Origin: CBDDKW01 sp965230425
GTDB taxonomy: Bacteria; Pseudomonadota; Gammaproteobacteria; UBA1113
Length of the DNA stretch: 64,000 nucleotides
Reading direction: 5' to 3'
Assembly (NCBI GenBank): GCA_965230425.1
Contig: CBDDKW010000008.1
Coordinates: 1 to 64,000, forward strand
The notes beneath the pieces were generated by a model. The model saw only the letters and a list, made by a program, of their open reading frames with translations, was not told the DNA's origin and ran no database searches. Positions 36,561 to 45,209 of the stretch are shown one piece after another (position 1 is the first letter of the stretch; every line of letters starts with the position of its first letter). The position numbers and the translations under genes were made by a program.

Positions 36561-37925
36561 TTATTTACCGATACAAAATTCTGAAAATATTCTGCCTAAT
36601 AAATCATCGGTAGTAAACTGACCGGTAATTTCTCCTAGGGCATTTTGTGCTTGGCGTAAATCTTCAGCTAATAATTCACCTGCCTGTGATTCACTAAACT
36701 GATCTTGACCATGAGCTAAGTATTTACGTGCTCGCTTTAATGCATCTAAATGCCGTCTCCTGGCAATAAAGCTACCTTCATCTATATCCGCTCCCACACA
36801 GTCTTTCAAATGCTCTCTGAGCAAATCTACGCCTTGACCATGCTTAGCTGACAAGGTAATAATCGTCAGCTCTTTTTCATAGCTTATACCAACTGGCTCA
36901 TCAGTTAAATCACATTTATTACGAATAATGGTAATTGCCTTATCTGGGATCTCAGCTTCAGCAAAAGGCGGCCATAATTTGTTCGGATCAGTCTCTTGCG
37001 TAGTTGTTCCATCAACCATCAACAATACCCGGTCTGCCTTGCTAATCTCATCCCAAGCTCGTCGTACACCTTCTTGCTCAATGACATCGGGTGTTTCTCG
37101 CAAGCCGGCAGTATCTATGATATGCAAAGGAATACCATCGATTAGAATATATTCCCTTAGTAAGTCTCGGGTAGTGCCTGGAATATCTGTAACAATGGCT
37201 GATTCTCTGCCACTCAATGAATTTAATAGGCGTGATTTGCCCGCATTCGGCTTACCAGCAATGACTACATTCATCCCTTCACGTAACAGGGTACCTTGCT
37301 TAGTGACATCGCGTAAATCATCTAATTGTTCGATAATTAAGGTTAAATCGCTAGATATTTTGCCATCACCGAGGAAATCGATATCCTCATCGGTAAAATC
37401 GATGGATGATTCAACATACATGCGCAGTTTGGTGATGGATTCAACAATGGCATTCACTTGTTCAGAGAAAACCCCTTGTAAGGAGCGAATAGCACAACGA
37501 GCTGCTTTTTGTGAGGCACTATCAATTAAATCGGCAATGGCTTCAGCCTGATTCAAATCCATTTTGCCATTTAAGAAGGCACGTTCGCTGAATTCACCTG
37601 GTTTAGCTATCCTCGCACCCAGGTTCACTAACTGTGTTAATAAGGCATCAATAACCACCGGACCACCATGCCCTTGTAATTCTACAACGTCTTCGCCAGT
37701 AAAAGAGTAGGGGGCAGGAAAGTAGAGCACTAAGCCCATATCGATAATGGCATTATCATTGTCGTGAAATTCACGAAATTGTGCCTGCCGAGGTTGCGGC
37801 AGGCTTTTTATCATTTTTTCGGCAATCGTTGTTGCCTGTGGACCTGATAATCGAATAATGCCGACACCGCCTCGTCCAGGTGGGGTAGACTGAGCCACTA
37901 TCGTATCATTATTCACTTCACTCAT
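36561..37925 (-). CDS. mnmE: tRNA uridine-5-carboxymethylaminomethyl modification GTPase MnmE
   Basis: At 454 residues this is full length. An N-terminal tetrahydrofolate-binding domain (STPPGRGGVGIIRLSGPQA) is followed by a helical domain interrupted by the G domain, with VIAGKPNAGKSRLLNSLSG (P-loop), DIPGTTRDLL and IDTAGLRETPD (G3). The last four residues CIGK are the family's conserved C-terminus with its catalytic Cys. With MnmG it modifies the wobble uridine of several tRNAs. Its start overlaps the yidC stop by one base (TAATG). The usual neighbours mnmG, rsmG and parAB are not downstream here. Confidence 0.97.
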   Translation of the reverse strand: MSEVNNDTIVAQSTPPGRGGVGIIRLSGPQATTIAEKMIKSLPQPRQAQFREFHDNDNAIIDMGLVLYFPAPYSFTGEDVVELQGHGGPVVIDALLTQLVNLGARIAKPGEFSERAFLNGKMDLNQAEAIADLIDSASQKAARCAIRSLQGVFSEQVNAIVESITKLRMYVESSIDFTDEDIDFLGDGKISSDLTLIIEQLDDLRDVTKQGTLLREGMNVVIAGKPNAGKSRLLNSLSGRESAIVTDIPGTTRDLLREYILIDGIPLHIIDTAGLRETPDVIEQEGVRRAWDEISKADRVLLMVDGTTTQETDPNKLWPPFAEAEIPDKAITIIRNKCDLTDEPVGISYEKELTIITLSAKHGQGVDLLREHLKDCVGADIDEGSFIARRRHLDALKRARKYLAHGQDQFSESQAGELLAEDLRQAQNALGEITGQFTTDDLLGRIFSEFCIGK

Positions 37926-39649
37926 TAGGTTGCCGTCATTTTCCTATTTTTAGTTTCGGTCTTTTTTTTTGAGGGGCCGCTCGTATTAAACTTTCGCATA
38001 ATATACCACTGCTGTAATATGGATAACCCATTATTCACTATCCAATATAAGACTAAACCTGCGGGGAAGTTTAAAAACAATATAGTAAAGACGATAGGTA
38101 ACATCATCATTACTTTTGCTTGAGTTGGATCTGGTGGTGGCGGATTCAATTTTTGTTGTAGCAACATACTCAAGCCCATCACAATAGGTAAGATGTAATA
38201 GGGATCTTTGATAGATAAATCATGGATCCATAAAATCCATGGTGCTTGCCGTAATTGCACGCTTTCAATAATGACCCAATACAAGGCAATAAAAACAGGA
38301 ATTTGAATTAAAATAGGTAAACAACCGCCAAGAGGATTCACCTTTTCCTTACGATAAAGCTCCATGGTTGCTTGAGATAATTTTTGTCGATCATCACCAT
38401 AGCGTTCTTTAAGCGATTCTATTTTCGGCTGGAGGTTACGCATCTTTGCCATAGCTTGATAGCTTGATGCAGAGAGTTTGTAAAATAGTAATTTAATACA
38501 GACCGTCACTAGAACAATGGCCCAACCCCAGTTAGCAACTATCATATAAATTTGTTGCATTAACCAGAAAATAATCACTGAAATAAACCATAACCAACCA
38601 TAATCAATCGTCATCTCTAAATGGGGAGCAATGGCTTTTAAATTTTTCGCAATTTCTGGACCAGCATACAACTGTGCTGTGGTTTGATAATTTTCTCCCG
38701 GCTGTACTGTCAGTTTAGGTCCTAAAGTTCCTATGGTGTACATACCAGAAGGGGAAACTTTCGAGTAAAAGTGATTCTTTTGCGTTTGATCCGGGATCCA
38801 AGAACCTAAAAAGTAATGTTCTTGCATCGCTACCCAACCACCGACGCCATTGGCGCTGACATTGTTTTTATCCATTTTTTTGAATGATACTTTTTTGTAA
38901 GCATCATCCGGAGTTGAGTAAGAAGCACCAAAATAAGCATTAACGTGGAATAAACCTTTTGAAGTCGGCGGCGTATTCATCCGGCTTAATTGGGTAAATA
39001 GGCGTCCACTCCAGGCAGCGGAAGACTGGTTAGCAATGTCTGAGGTCATTTTTATATCGTACAGATCACGCTCAAAGGTAAAGGTTTTAGTAAACTTAAC
39101 ACCTTGAGGATTTATCCATGTCATTGGTACAACGAGCTTGTTCTCTCCAGGTTGTAAGGAATACTGAAATTTATCTGTATGATATTGTACTGGGCCTGCT
39201 TTTGTTGCTGGACCGTTTTTGCCAATTAAGCCACTTTGAGCAACATAGCGATTATCTGGATTATTGGTAAATAAGGGATAAGGAGTAGTGGATCCTAAGG
39301 TTTCAGGATAAGCAGGTAGGTTTGCTTGTATTATTTTACCACCCCGAGTATCAATCTCTACATTCAAAACATTAGTATGAACATGGATAATTTGTCCTGA
39401 ATCATTAGCATCATTTGTGACCGCTGTACTTGAAGTGCTTGCCGCTGCTGTTTGTTTGGCAGTTACCGCAGAATTATCGTCATTAATATCTGTCGGAATA
39501 TTATTTTCTACTGTGGTATTTTGTGCAGTATCTGTGGCAACATTTGCAGGGCTGACAGTAGGATGTTCTTCTTGCCAACTTTTCCATAGGGACACACTTA
39601 TGGCGGCTAAGGCTATTAGTAAAACAATCTTTATTTTTCTATGATCCAT
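37925..39649 (-). CDS. yidC: Membrane protein insertase YidC
   Basis: The 574-residue protein has an N-terminal membrane segment, a large periplasmic domain (residues about 60-340) and five C-terminal membrane segments with the insertase core. Recognisable text includes NPLGGCLPILIQIPVFIALY and QQIYMIVANWGWAIVLVTV. It inserts inner-membrane proteins alone or with SecYEG. A Thr/Ala/Asn-rich stretch at residues 30-85 is a low-complexity linker. It sits in the standard rpmH-rnpA-yidD-yidC-mnmE order, overlapping yidD by 11 bases. Confidence 0.97.
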   Translation of the reverse strand: MDHRKIKIVLLIALAAISVSLWKSWQEEHPTVSPANVATDTAQNTTVENNIPTDINDDNSAVTAKQTAAASTSSTAVTNDANDSGQIIHVHTNVLNVEIDTRGGKIIQANLPAYPETLGSTTPYPLFTNNPDNRYVAQSGLIGKNGPATKAGPVQYHTDKFQYSLQPGENKLVVPMTWINPQGVKFTKTFTFERDLYDIKMTSDIANQSSAAWSGRLFTQLSRMNTPPTSKGLFHVNAYFGASYSTPDDAYKKVSFKKMDKNNVSANGVGGWVAMQEHYFLGSWIPDQTQKNHFYSKVSPSGMYTIGTLGPKLTVQPGENYQTTAQLYAGPEIAKNLKAIAPHLEMTIDYGWLWFISVIIFWLMQQIYMIVANWGWAIVLVTVCIKLLFYKLSASSYQAMAKMRNLQPKIESLKERYGDDRQKLSQATMELYRKEKVNPLGGCLPILIQIPVFIALYWVIIESVQLRQAPWILWIHDLSIKDPYYILPIVMGLSMLLQQKLNPPPPDPTQAKVMMMLPIVFTILFLNFPAGLVLYWIVNNGLSILQQWYIMRKFNTSGPSKKKTETKNRKMTAT

Positions 39650-39917
39650 AATTTATTCTCTCATTGACAGACGATGTATTCTTAGCCTCTGGAACCGGGT
39701 CATATCCTGCTTGGCCCCAAGGATGACAGCGTAATATTCGACGCAATCCTAACCAACACCCTCGTAATGTGCCAAAACGTCGCACAGCTAGCAAAGTATA
39801 TTCAGAGCAAGTGGGATAAAAACGACAGTGGCAACCTATAAGAGGACTGAGCAGGTAGCGATAAGCTTTTATCAAGTTTATTGCTAATTGTTTTATCCCT
39901 TTGGTAATCGTGACCAC
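39639..39917 (-). CDS. yidD: Membrane protein insertion efficiency factor YidD
   Basis: The 92-residue protein is a textbook YidD: an amphipathic N-terminus, then CRFYPTCSEYTLLAVRRFG and LRRILRCHPWGQAGYDPVP with the conserved Cys residues. It starts at a GTG overlapping the end of rnpA by 25 bases and ends inside the start of yidC. It is a peripheral inner-membrane helper of YidC-dependent insertion. Confidence 0.95.
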   Translation of the reverse strand: MVTITKGIKQLAINLIKAYRYLLSPLIGCHCRFYPTCSEYTLLAVRRFGTLRGCWLGLRRILRCHPWGQAGYDPVPEAKNTSSVNERINYGS

Positions 39918-40252
39918 AGTTTGTCTATATCTCTACGTAGGTATTGGTTTGCTTGTAAATCCGCGCCTCTGCGGGCGATGACAACTATATCATACCCAAT
40001 CTCTTTTATGAGGCTTTGGCGGAAACTTTCTCGAATAATTCGTTTAATTCGGTTACGGACGACGGCATGTTTGAAGTTTTTTTTACCAATAGCGAGGCCC
40101 AAGCGGCTAAAGCCTAATTCATGCTCAGTTGCTAGTAATACGAAATTACGACTAACTAGCTTAACCTCTTGTTTTGTCATAACTTTCTGAAAGTCGTCCG
40201 CCTTTTTCAGATGTAAATCAGCAGGGAAGTGCTGAGAAATAAGGGCTTGCAA
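39893..40252 (-). CDS. rnpA: Ribonuclease P protein component
   Basis: The 119-residue protein carries the RNase P protein signature VVRNRIKRIIRESFR and an FSRLGLAIGKKNFKHA strand. It binds the catalytic RNA of RNase P, which matures tRNA 5' ends. The start appears to be a TTG at 40252, eight bases past the rpmH stop, as no in-frame ATG lies close by; unusual starts are common for rnpA. Confidence 0.94.
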   Translation of the reverse strand: MQALISQHFPADLHLKKADDFQKVMTKQEVKLVSRNFVLLATEHELGFSRLGLAIGKKNFKHAVVRNRIKRIIRESFRQSLIKEIGYDIVVIARRGADLQANQYLRRDIDKLWSRLPKG

Positions 40253-40260
40253 GTCGTATG

Positions 40261-40395
40261 CTACGCTGATAAGCGCTTACGGCCTTTAGCGCGTCTGGCA
40301 TTAATTATTTTACGGCCATTTTTTGTAGCCATGCGTTTACGAAAGCCATGACGGCGCTTACGTTTTAATCGACTGGGTTGAAATGTTCTTTTCAT
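40261..40395 (-). CDS. rpmH: 50S ribosomal protein L34
   Basis: A 44-residue, very basic protein on the minus strand from the ATG at 40395: MKRTFQPSRLKRKRRHGFRK, then RMATKNGRKIINARRAKGRK, ending RLSA before a TAG at 40261. This is an unmistakable bacterial L34. It is the first gene of the leftward origin-proximal operon. Confidence 0.98.
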   Translation of the reverse strand: MKRTFQPSRLKRKRRHGFRKRMATKNGRKIINARRAKGRKRLSA

Positions 40396-40853
40396 GTCAT
40401 TACCTATAGATACTGTCAGTGTCAAAAAGCTAGCCAGCGATCATATTTATCAATGCCGCGAATGTCAATGCTAAATTCATTGTTTTATGAGATTTTCTAC
40501 GTGTTTAAAAAGTGTTCGAAACATAAAGAATTACTAACATCCCTAATAATATTAATTAAATATATTAAGATTATTTATGGTTATTATTACTCAATGCTTT
40601 ATCTGTGTGTAACCCTGTTATTTTTATATTTATCAATAGCTTATATTAATAATAATCATGTGTATGGGCCTCGATTAATCCGTGATCTACACTTGGATGA
40701 ATGTGAGTAACTTAAGCCATTGTGAATTTTTCCCCATATTAGCTACGTTTTATTGACAGGATTTAATGCTGTGATTCTCGATTTTTATATTTTTCGTTAT
40801 ACCTACTACGAGAAGAGACCTCGTTATCAACGGTGTTATTACTGAAAAAAATA

Positions 40854-40983
40854 TTGTCATTTTGAACTGTGGCTGTAAGACGCAATAAGAAATCACCCGA
40901 TGATTTGACTACTTAGAATAAACCTCTGTTCATGTTCGCTAAATCATAGGGGGATCTTTTGTGCTTCGTACTCAATATGACAA
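40854..40983. repeat. Inverted-repeat-bounded element inside the origin interval
   Basis: TTGTCATTTTGA at 40854 and TCAATATGACAA at 40972 match as inverted repeats in 11 of 12 positions. The right end (GATCTTTTGTGCTTCGTACT then CAATATGACAAC) resembles the dispersed repeats at 7706 and 11903, so this may be a longer member of that family. Confidence 0.45.
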
Positions 40984-41238
40984 CAATTTTTCGACGATAA
41001 ACAATATACTTGACGACAAGAGCGAAGCTAAAGCACTATCAACTAATAATAAATATTATTTATATATTATTTGATTATTGTTATTATTAGCGTCGCTTTT
41101 TTTCTGTGAATAACTCATTTATTTCTATATATTTCATTACGTTACAGATATAAAAACCTTGTGTTTTTTGCTTCCATAGCGTGAGATCAACCTATGTGCA
41201 GATCTTGGATATCTTGAAAAATGCATTTTTTCCAAGAT

Positions 41239-41247
41239 TTATCCACA
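41239..41247 (+). promoter_or_regulatory. DnaA box (TTATCCACA)
   Basis: Exact match to the high-affinity DnaA-binding consensus, in the rpmH-dnaA interval. Confidence 0.85.
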
Positions 41248-41289
41248 TTATTTAATAGAGATAATTCCAAGGATTTACACAGCTTTTTC

Positions 41290-41298
41290 TGTGGATAA
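41290..41298 (-). promoter_or_regulatory. DnaA box (TTATCCACA, minus strand)
   Basis: Exact match on the minus strand, 42 bases from the plus-strand box and 95 bases upstream of the dnaA start. It could also serve dnaA autoregulation. Confidence 0.85.
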
Positions 41299-41393
41299 CT
41301 TCAAAAAAGGGGTATACACTGTCGCTCTGCGTTTTTTGGTACGGTTATCGGAGAATGCGAAATGGCGAATGGAAAGAAATGGAGGAAAGTGGC

Positions 41394-42782
41394 ATGTCTC
41401 TCGCTCTTTGGGAGAATTGTTTAAGCCATCTGCGTGATGAGTTTTCAACACAACAATACAATACGTGGATCCGCCCATTGCAGGTGGAAGACAAAGAAAA
41501 CGCTCTGATATTGCTGGCGCCAAATCGGTTTGTGCTGGCATGGATTAATGAAAATTTTCTCGACAGAATTAATGAAATTTTACACACCTTAGCTGAAGGT
41601 ACTCCCCCAACTGTACGTTTAGAAATAGGTTCTAAGCGCTCTGGAGGTGATGAGGAACAGGGCGGGGCGCAACAAGCAAATAGTAATACCTCACGAGCAG
41701 CTCAACATAAGCCTCATGTTTATGCAGGTAGTAGAGTCAGTGCCGATAGTCAGGCTAATTTTCAAAGTTATCTTAATCGTAGCTTTGTCTTTGATAATTT
41801 TGTTGAAGGTAAATCTAACCAACTAGCATTGGCGGCGGCTAAGCAGGTGGGTAATGATCCAGGAGGTCCGAATAACCCTCTGTTGATTTATGGTGGTGTT
41901 GGTTTGGGTAAGACTCACTTAATGCATGCGGTGGGTAATCATATTTTACAAAGCAATCCAGATGCGCGTGTGCTTTATTTGCATTCAGAACGTTTTGTTG
42001 CCGAAATGGTTAAAGCACTACAAACCAATAAAATGAACGATTTTAAGCATTATTATCGTCAAGTGAATGCTTTATTGATCGATGATATTCAATTTTTTGC
42101 GGGTAAAGATCGATCACAGGAAGAGTTTTTTCACACATTTAATGCCTTGCTGGAAGGGCAGCAACAAATCATCTTAACCTGTGATCGTTATCCTAAAGAA
42201 ATTACAGGCTTAGAAGAGCGGTTAAAGTCTCGGTTTGGTTGGGGATTAACGGTTGCGGTAGAGCCACCTGAACTAGAAACCCGTGTAGCTATTTTGATGA
42301 GTAAGGCGGAGCAATCTGGTATTGAGTTAGCCTACGAGGTGGCCTTTTTTGTGGCGAAGCGGATACGTTCAAATGTGCGTGAATTAGAAGGCGCTCTGAA
42401 ACGAGTAATTGCTCACACTAACTTTACCGGACAGCCCATTACATTGGAGCTGGTAAAGGAAACGCTGAAAGATTTATTGTCTTTGCAAGATAAACTAGTA
42501 ACAATAGAAAATATTATTAAAACCGTTGCTGAGTATTACAAAATCAAAGTTGCAGATGTGCTATCTAAGCGTCGTAATCGTTCTGTTGCCAGACCACGAC
42601 AAATGGCAATGGCGTTAGCAAAAGAATTGACTAACCATAGCTTGCCGGAAATTGGTGAGGCCTTTGGGGGACGAGATCATACAACTGTGTTACATGCTCG
42701 TCGTAAAATAAAAGAACTCTGTGAAAACTCTACGGACGTTGCCGAAGACTATAAGAATTTATTGAGGATATTAACAACCTAA
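41394..42782 (+). CDS. dnaA: Chromosomal replication initiator protein DnaA
   Basis: The 462-residue protein starts at the ATG at 41394, eight bases after GGAGG; an upstream in-frame ATG at 41355 lacks such a site. Domain I is at the N-terminus (LWENCLSHLRDEFSTQQYNT), domain II is Gln/Ala-rich, domain III carries IYGGVGLGKTHLMHAVGNH (Walker A near residue 167) and LLIDDIQFFAGKDRSQEEFF (Walker B), and domain IV has the DnaA-box reader (ARPRQMAMALAKELTNHSLP then GGRDHTTVLHA). It initiates chromosome replication at the adjacent oriC. Confidence 0.99.
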   Translation: MSLALWENCLSHLRDEFSTQQYNTWIRPLQVEDKENALILLAPNRFVLAWINENFLDRINEILHTLAEGTPPTVRLEIGSKRSGGDEEQGGAQQANSNTSRAAQHKPHVYAGSRVSADSQANFQSYLNRSFVFDNFVEGKSNQLALAAAKQVGNDPGGPNNPLLIYGGVGLGKTHLMHAVGNHILQSNPDARVLYLHSERFVAEMVKALQTNKMNDFKHYYRQVNALLIDDIQFFAGKDRSQEEFFHTFNALLEGQQQIILTCDRYPKEITGLEERLKSRFGWGLTVAVEPPELETRVAILMSKAEQSGIELAYEVAFFVAKRIRSNVRELEGALKRVIAHTNFTGQPITLELVKETLKDLLSLQDKLVTIENIIKTVAEYYKIKVADVLSKRRNRSVARPRQMAMALAKELTNHSLPEIGEAFGGRDHTTVLHARRKIKELCENSTDVAEDYKNLLRILTT

Positions 42783-42822
42783 TATTATCGGGGTAAACGC
42801 CTGTAAAAAAGGATAGCGCTAT

Positions 42823-43929
42823 ATGAAAGTAACCATTTCACGAGAAGCCTTATTGCAGTCATTACAAATGTCTGTGGGTGTCGTAGAGCGTAGGCATACT
42901 CTGCCTATTCTTGCTCATGTATTGTTCAGTGTTAATGGTAAAGAGTTGAGAGTAACGGGTACGGACTTAGAAGTGCAATTACTCAGTTATGCGCAAATAG
43001 AATCAAGCGATGAAAATTTTGATATTACCATCCCTGCACGCAAGGTCATTGATATTTGTCGTTCTCTGCCCGAGCATAATGAAGTGGAATTATCCTTTGA
43101 AAAACAAATGGTTACCATGCGTTCTGGGCGTGGGCGCTATACTTTAGCAACCTTGCCTGCCAGTGAGTTTCCCAATATTGAAGATGATGTGCCTAAATTA
43201 GAATTTACCTTGTCCCGTATTGATTTGAAATTACTGATTGAACAAATTCAATTCGCAATGGCACAGCAAGATGTTCGATATTATCTCAATGGAATGCTAT
43301 GGGAAATTGATAATGGCATATTAACGGCTGTGGCAACTAACGGTCACCGCTTAGCGCTTTCAAGTGTGAAGCTTGATAATAGTAGCTTACCCTCTATGTC
43401 GATTATCATTCCACGTAAGGGGATTGCTGAGTTAGCTCGGTTGCTGGAGTCTAAAGAAGATGATGTTGTCATTAAGCTGAGTGAGCAACATGCTTGTATC
43501 GTGGCAGATGACTTTACAATCACGACGAAATTAATTGATGGCCGTTTTCCTGATTATCGAAAAGTTGTACCCAGAACAGGTAATAAGCAGCTATACGTTA
43601 ATAAAGATGAATTAAAACAAGTACTTACACGCACATCAATTCTCTGTAATGAAAAGTTTAAGGGCGTACGGTTTGAGTTGACGAATAACTTTTTGCGAGT
43701 GACTGCAAATAATCCTCAGCAAGAGGAAGCTTTTGAAGAGTTAGATATTGATTATAGTGATGACGATCTCACTGTTAGCTTTAATGTCAGTTATTTCTTA
43801 GATGTATTAAACGTCATTAATACAGATAATGTGAAGATAACACTGACTAATGCTTACAGTGGTGTTTTGATTGAGTCAGAAGATGAGGATGACTCTGCCG
43901 TTTATGTCATTATGCCGATGCGCTTATGA
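42823..43929 (+). CDS. dnaN: DNA polymerase III subunit beta (sliding clamp)
   Basis: The 368-residue protein is a standard bacterial beta clamp of three similar domains, starting MKVTISREALLQSLQMSVGV and ending YVIMPMRL, the conserved C-terminal clamp strand. It follows dnaA by 40 bases and overlaps recF by four (ATGA). It forms the ring that holds replicative polymerase on DNA. Confidence 0.98.
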   Translation: MKVTISREALLQSLQMSVGVVERRHTLPILAHVLFSVNGKELRVTGTDLEVQLLSYAQIESSDENFDITIPARKVIDICRSLPEHNEVELSFEKQMVTMRSGRGRYTLATLPASEFPNIEDDVPKLEFTLSRIDLKLLIEQIQFAMAQQDVRYYLNGMLWEIDNGILTAVATNGHRLALSSVKLDNSSLPSMSIIIPRKGIAELARLLESKEDDVVIKLSEQHACIVADDFTITTKLIDGRFPDYRKVVPRTGNKQLYVNKDELKQVLTRTSILCNEKFKGVRFELTNNFLRVTANNPQQEEAFEELDIDYSDDDLTVSFNVSYFLDVLNVINTDNVKITLTNAYSGVLIESEDEDDSAVYVIMPMRL

Positions 43930-45053
43930 GCCTGATCCGCTTAGATATCCATAATTTCCGTAATATTATTTCTGCGTCACTTTACCCTGTCTCTGGGGTT
44001 AATATTATTTATGGAAAGAACGGTAGCGGTAAAACCAGTATTTTAGAGGCTATTTATTTTCTAGCTCATAATCGATCCTTTAAAAGTAGGCTAATCAAGC
44101 ATATTACTAATAAAGATATGACTGAATTTTCACTTTTCGGTCAGCTTCAGGCCCAGGAACAAGCTATTTCTGTGGGAATTTCTCGCCAAAACTCTGGTGA
44201 AAGTAAAATTCGCATAGCCAATGAAACAATACAAAAGTCAGCAGATTTAGCTGAATTAATGCCTGTCCAAGTGATAAACCCAGATAGTTACCGTATTTTA
44301 GAGTCTGGTCCTAAGTATCGCCGGCAATTTTTAGATTGGGGATTGTTCCACGTGGAACAATCTTTCTTTCAACACTGGAAATCATTACAGCGATTATTGA
44401 AGCAGCGTAATGCTGCTCTAAAACAAGTAAAGAGTTACTCTGAATTACAGGTTTGGGATGAAGAGTTACAGCATACAGCTCAGCAAATAGATGCACTTAG
44501 AAAAGAGTATATTACAGGCTTAGTGCCTGTTTTTAATAGAGTTTTTTCTAATTTGTTGCAGTGTAAGGACGTCAGCTTAGATTATGTCCGAGGTTGGGAC
44601 CAGCAGGCTGATTATATAGACGTGCTTAAGCATAGCTTTGAGCGTGATAGTTACCTAGGTTATACACAATACGGTCCGCAGCGAGCCGATCTTTCTATTA
44701 AAATAAATAAAGTACCTATTTATGAGCGATTTTCCCGGGGACAACAGAAACTTTTGCTAGTGGCTTTGCGGTTGGCGCAGGGGATATTATTGCGTGAGCA
44801 AGCCCAAAAGTCTTGTATTTATCTAGTTGATGATTTAGCTGCAGAGTTGGATGAGACTCGGCAAGCTTATGTTTGCCAGGTTTTAGTTGATTTGGCAGCT
44901 CAAGTGTTTGTTACCTGTGTGACTCAAAATACCTATAGTGAATCTTTCTCTGATGTTCCGCATAAATTGTTCCACGTGGAACATGGTATTTTTCAGGAAG
45001 TAGAAACGGGTGAGTGTTCCACGTGGAACAATTCCCTCTTGGTAGAAAGCTAA
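43926..45053 (+). CDS. recF: DNA replication and repair protein RecF (contains three parS sites)
   Basis: The 375-residue protein is an SMC-like ATPase acting in gap repair. It has IYGKNGSGKTSILEAIYFLA (Walker A, about residues 29-38), the ABC-type signature ERFSRGQQKLLLVALRLAQG, and YLVDDLAAELDE (Walker B). It is slightly longer than the enteric protein, mainly at the C-terminus. Three copies of the palindrome TGTTCCACGTGGAACA lie in its coding sequence, at 44344, 44968 and 45015; two encode LFHVEQ/LFHVEH in frame and the third is read in another phase, within the extended C-terminal part. The gene therefore doubles as a partition-site carrier. Confidence 0.97.
   Translation: MSLIRLDIHNFRNIISASLYPVSGVNIIYGKNGSGKTSILEAIYFLAHNRSFKSRLIKHITNKDMTEFSLFGQLQAQEQAISVGISRQNSGESKIRIANETIQKSADLAELMPVQVINPDSYRILESGPKYRRQFLDWGLFHVEQSFFQHWKSLQRLLKQRNAALKQVKSYSELQVWDEELQHTAQQIDALRKEYITGLVPVFNRVFSNLLQCKDVSLDYVRGWDQQADYIDVLKHSFERDSYLGYTQYGPQRADLSIKINKVPIYERFSRGQQKLLLVALRLAQGILLREQAQKSCIYLVDDLAAELDETRQAYVCQVLVDLAAQVFVTCVTQNTYSESFSDVPHKLFHVEHGIFQEVETGECSTWNNSLLVES
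44344..44359. promoter_or_regulatory. parS centromere-like site 1
   Basis: TGTTCCACGTGGAACA is a perfect 16-bp palindrome that fits the ParB-binding parS consensus (TGTTNCACGTGNAACA). Two more bases on each side extend it to a perfect 20-bp palindrome. It lies inside recF, about 3 kb from the DnaA boxes. Confidence 0.9.
44968..44983. promoter_or_regulatory. parS centromere-like site 2
   Basis: A second perfect TGTTCCACGTGGAACA, 624 bases from the first, inside recF. Confidence 0.9.
45015..45030. promoter_or_regulatory. parS centromere-like site 3
   Basis: A third perfect TGTTCCACGTGGAACA, 47 bases start-to-start from the second, at the very end of recF. It is read in a different phase (C-S-T-W-N-N), so the DNA sequence rather than a peptide motif is what is conserved. 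Confidence 0.9.
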
Positions 45054-45209
45054 GAACAGTATATGGATGGCTATTCTTGATGACTGTCTAGTTATCGGTT
45101 CTATCACTACAATATTTTCTCTTGTGATATGTCTATTACATGCTGCATATAAGCGATTAAAATGATATGCTTTGTCGTATAATTCCTGTGGTAATTATAG
45201 TGATAAAGC

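Larger units (their letters stand above)
40396..41393. other. Chromosomal replication origin region (oriC)
   Basis: About 1 kb without a credible gene lies between rpmH (leftward) and dnaA (rightward), the usual gammaproteobacterial oriC position outside the enterics. Two perfect DnaA boxes (TTATCCACA) are at 41239-41247 (plus) and 41290-41298 (minus), and a one-mismatch box (TTATTCACA on minus) is at 41105-41113. A strongly AT-rich run at 41040-41095 lies directly to their left and could be the unwinding element. Another AT-rich stretch is at 40535-40660. A ~130-bp inverted-repeat-bounded element occupies 40854-40983. The dnaA promoter must also be here. Confidence 0.85.

Noticed and set aside
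36928..37551. 207-residue frame opposite mnmE
   Set aside because: It lies wholly antisense to the well-conserved GTPase gene and matches no known protein, so it is a shadow frame.
40378..40710. 110-residue frame in the origin interval
   Set aside because: It overlaps the start of rpmH, has no ribosome site, and its composition just reflects the AT-rich DNA; the interval is better explained as oriC.
41355..41393. Longer DnaA starting 13 codons upstream
   Set aside because: The ATG at 41394 has a strong GGAGG at the right distance and gives the family-typical N-terminus.
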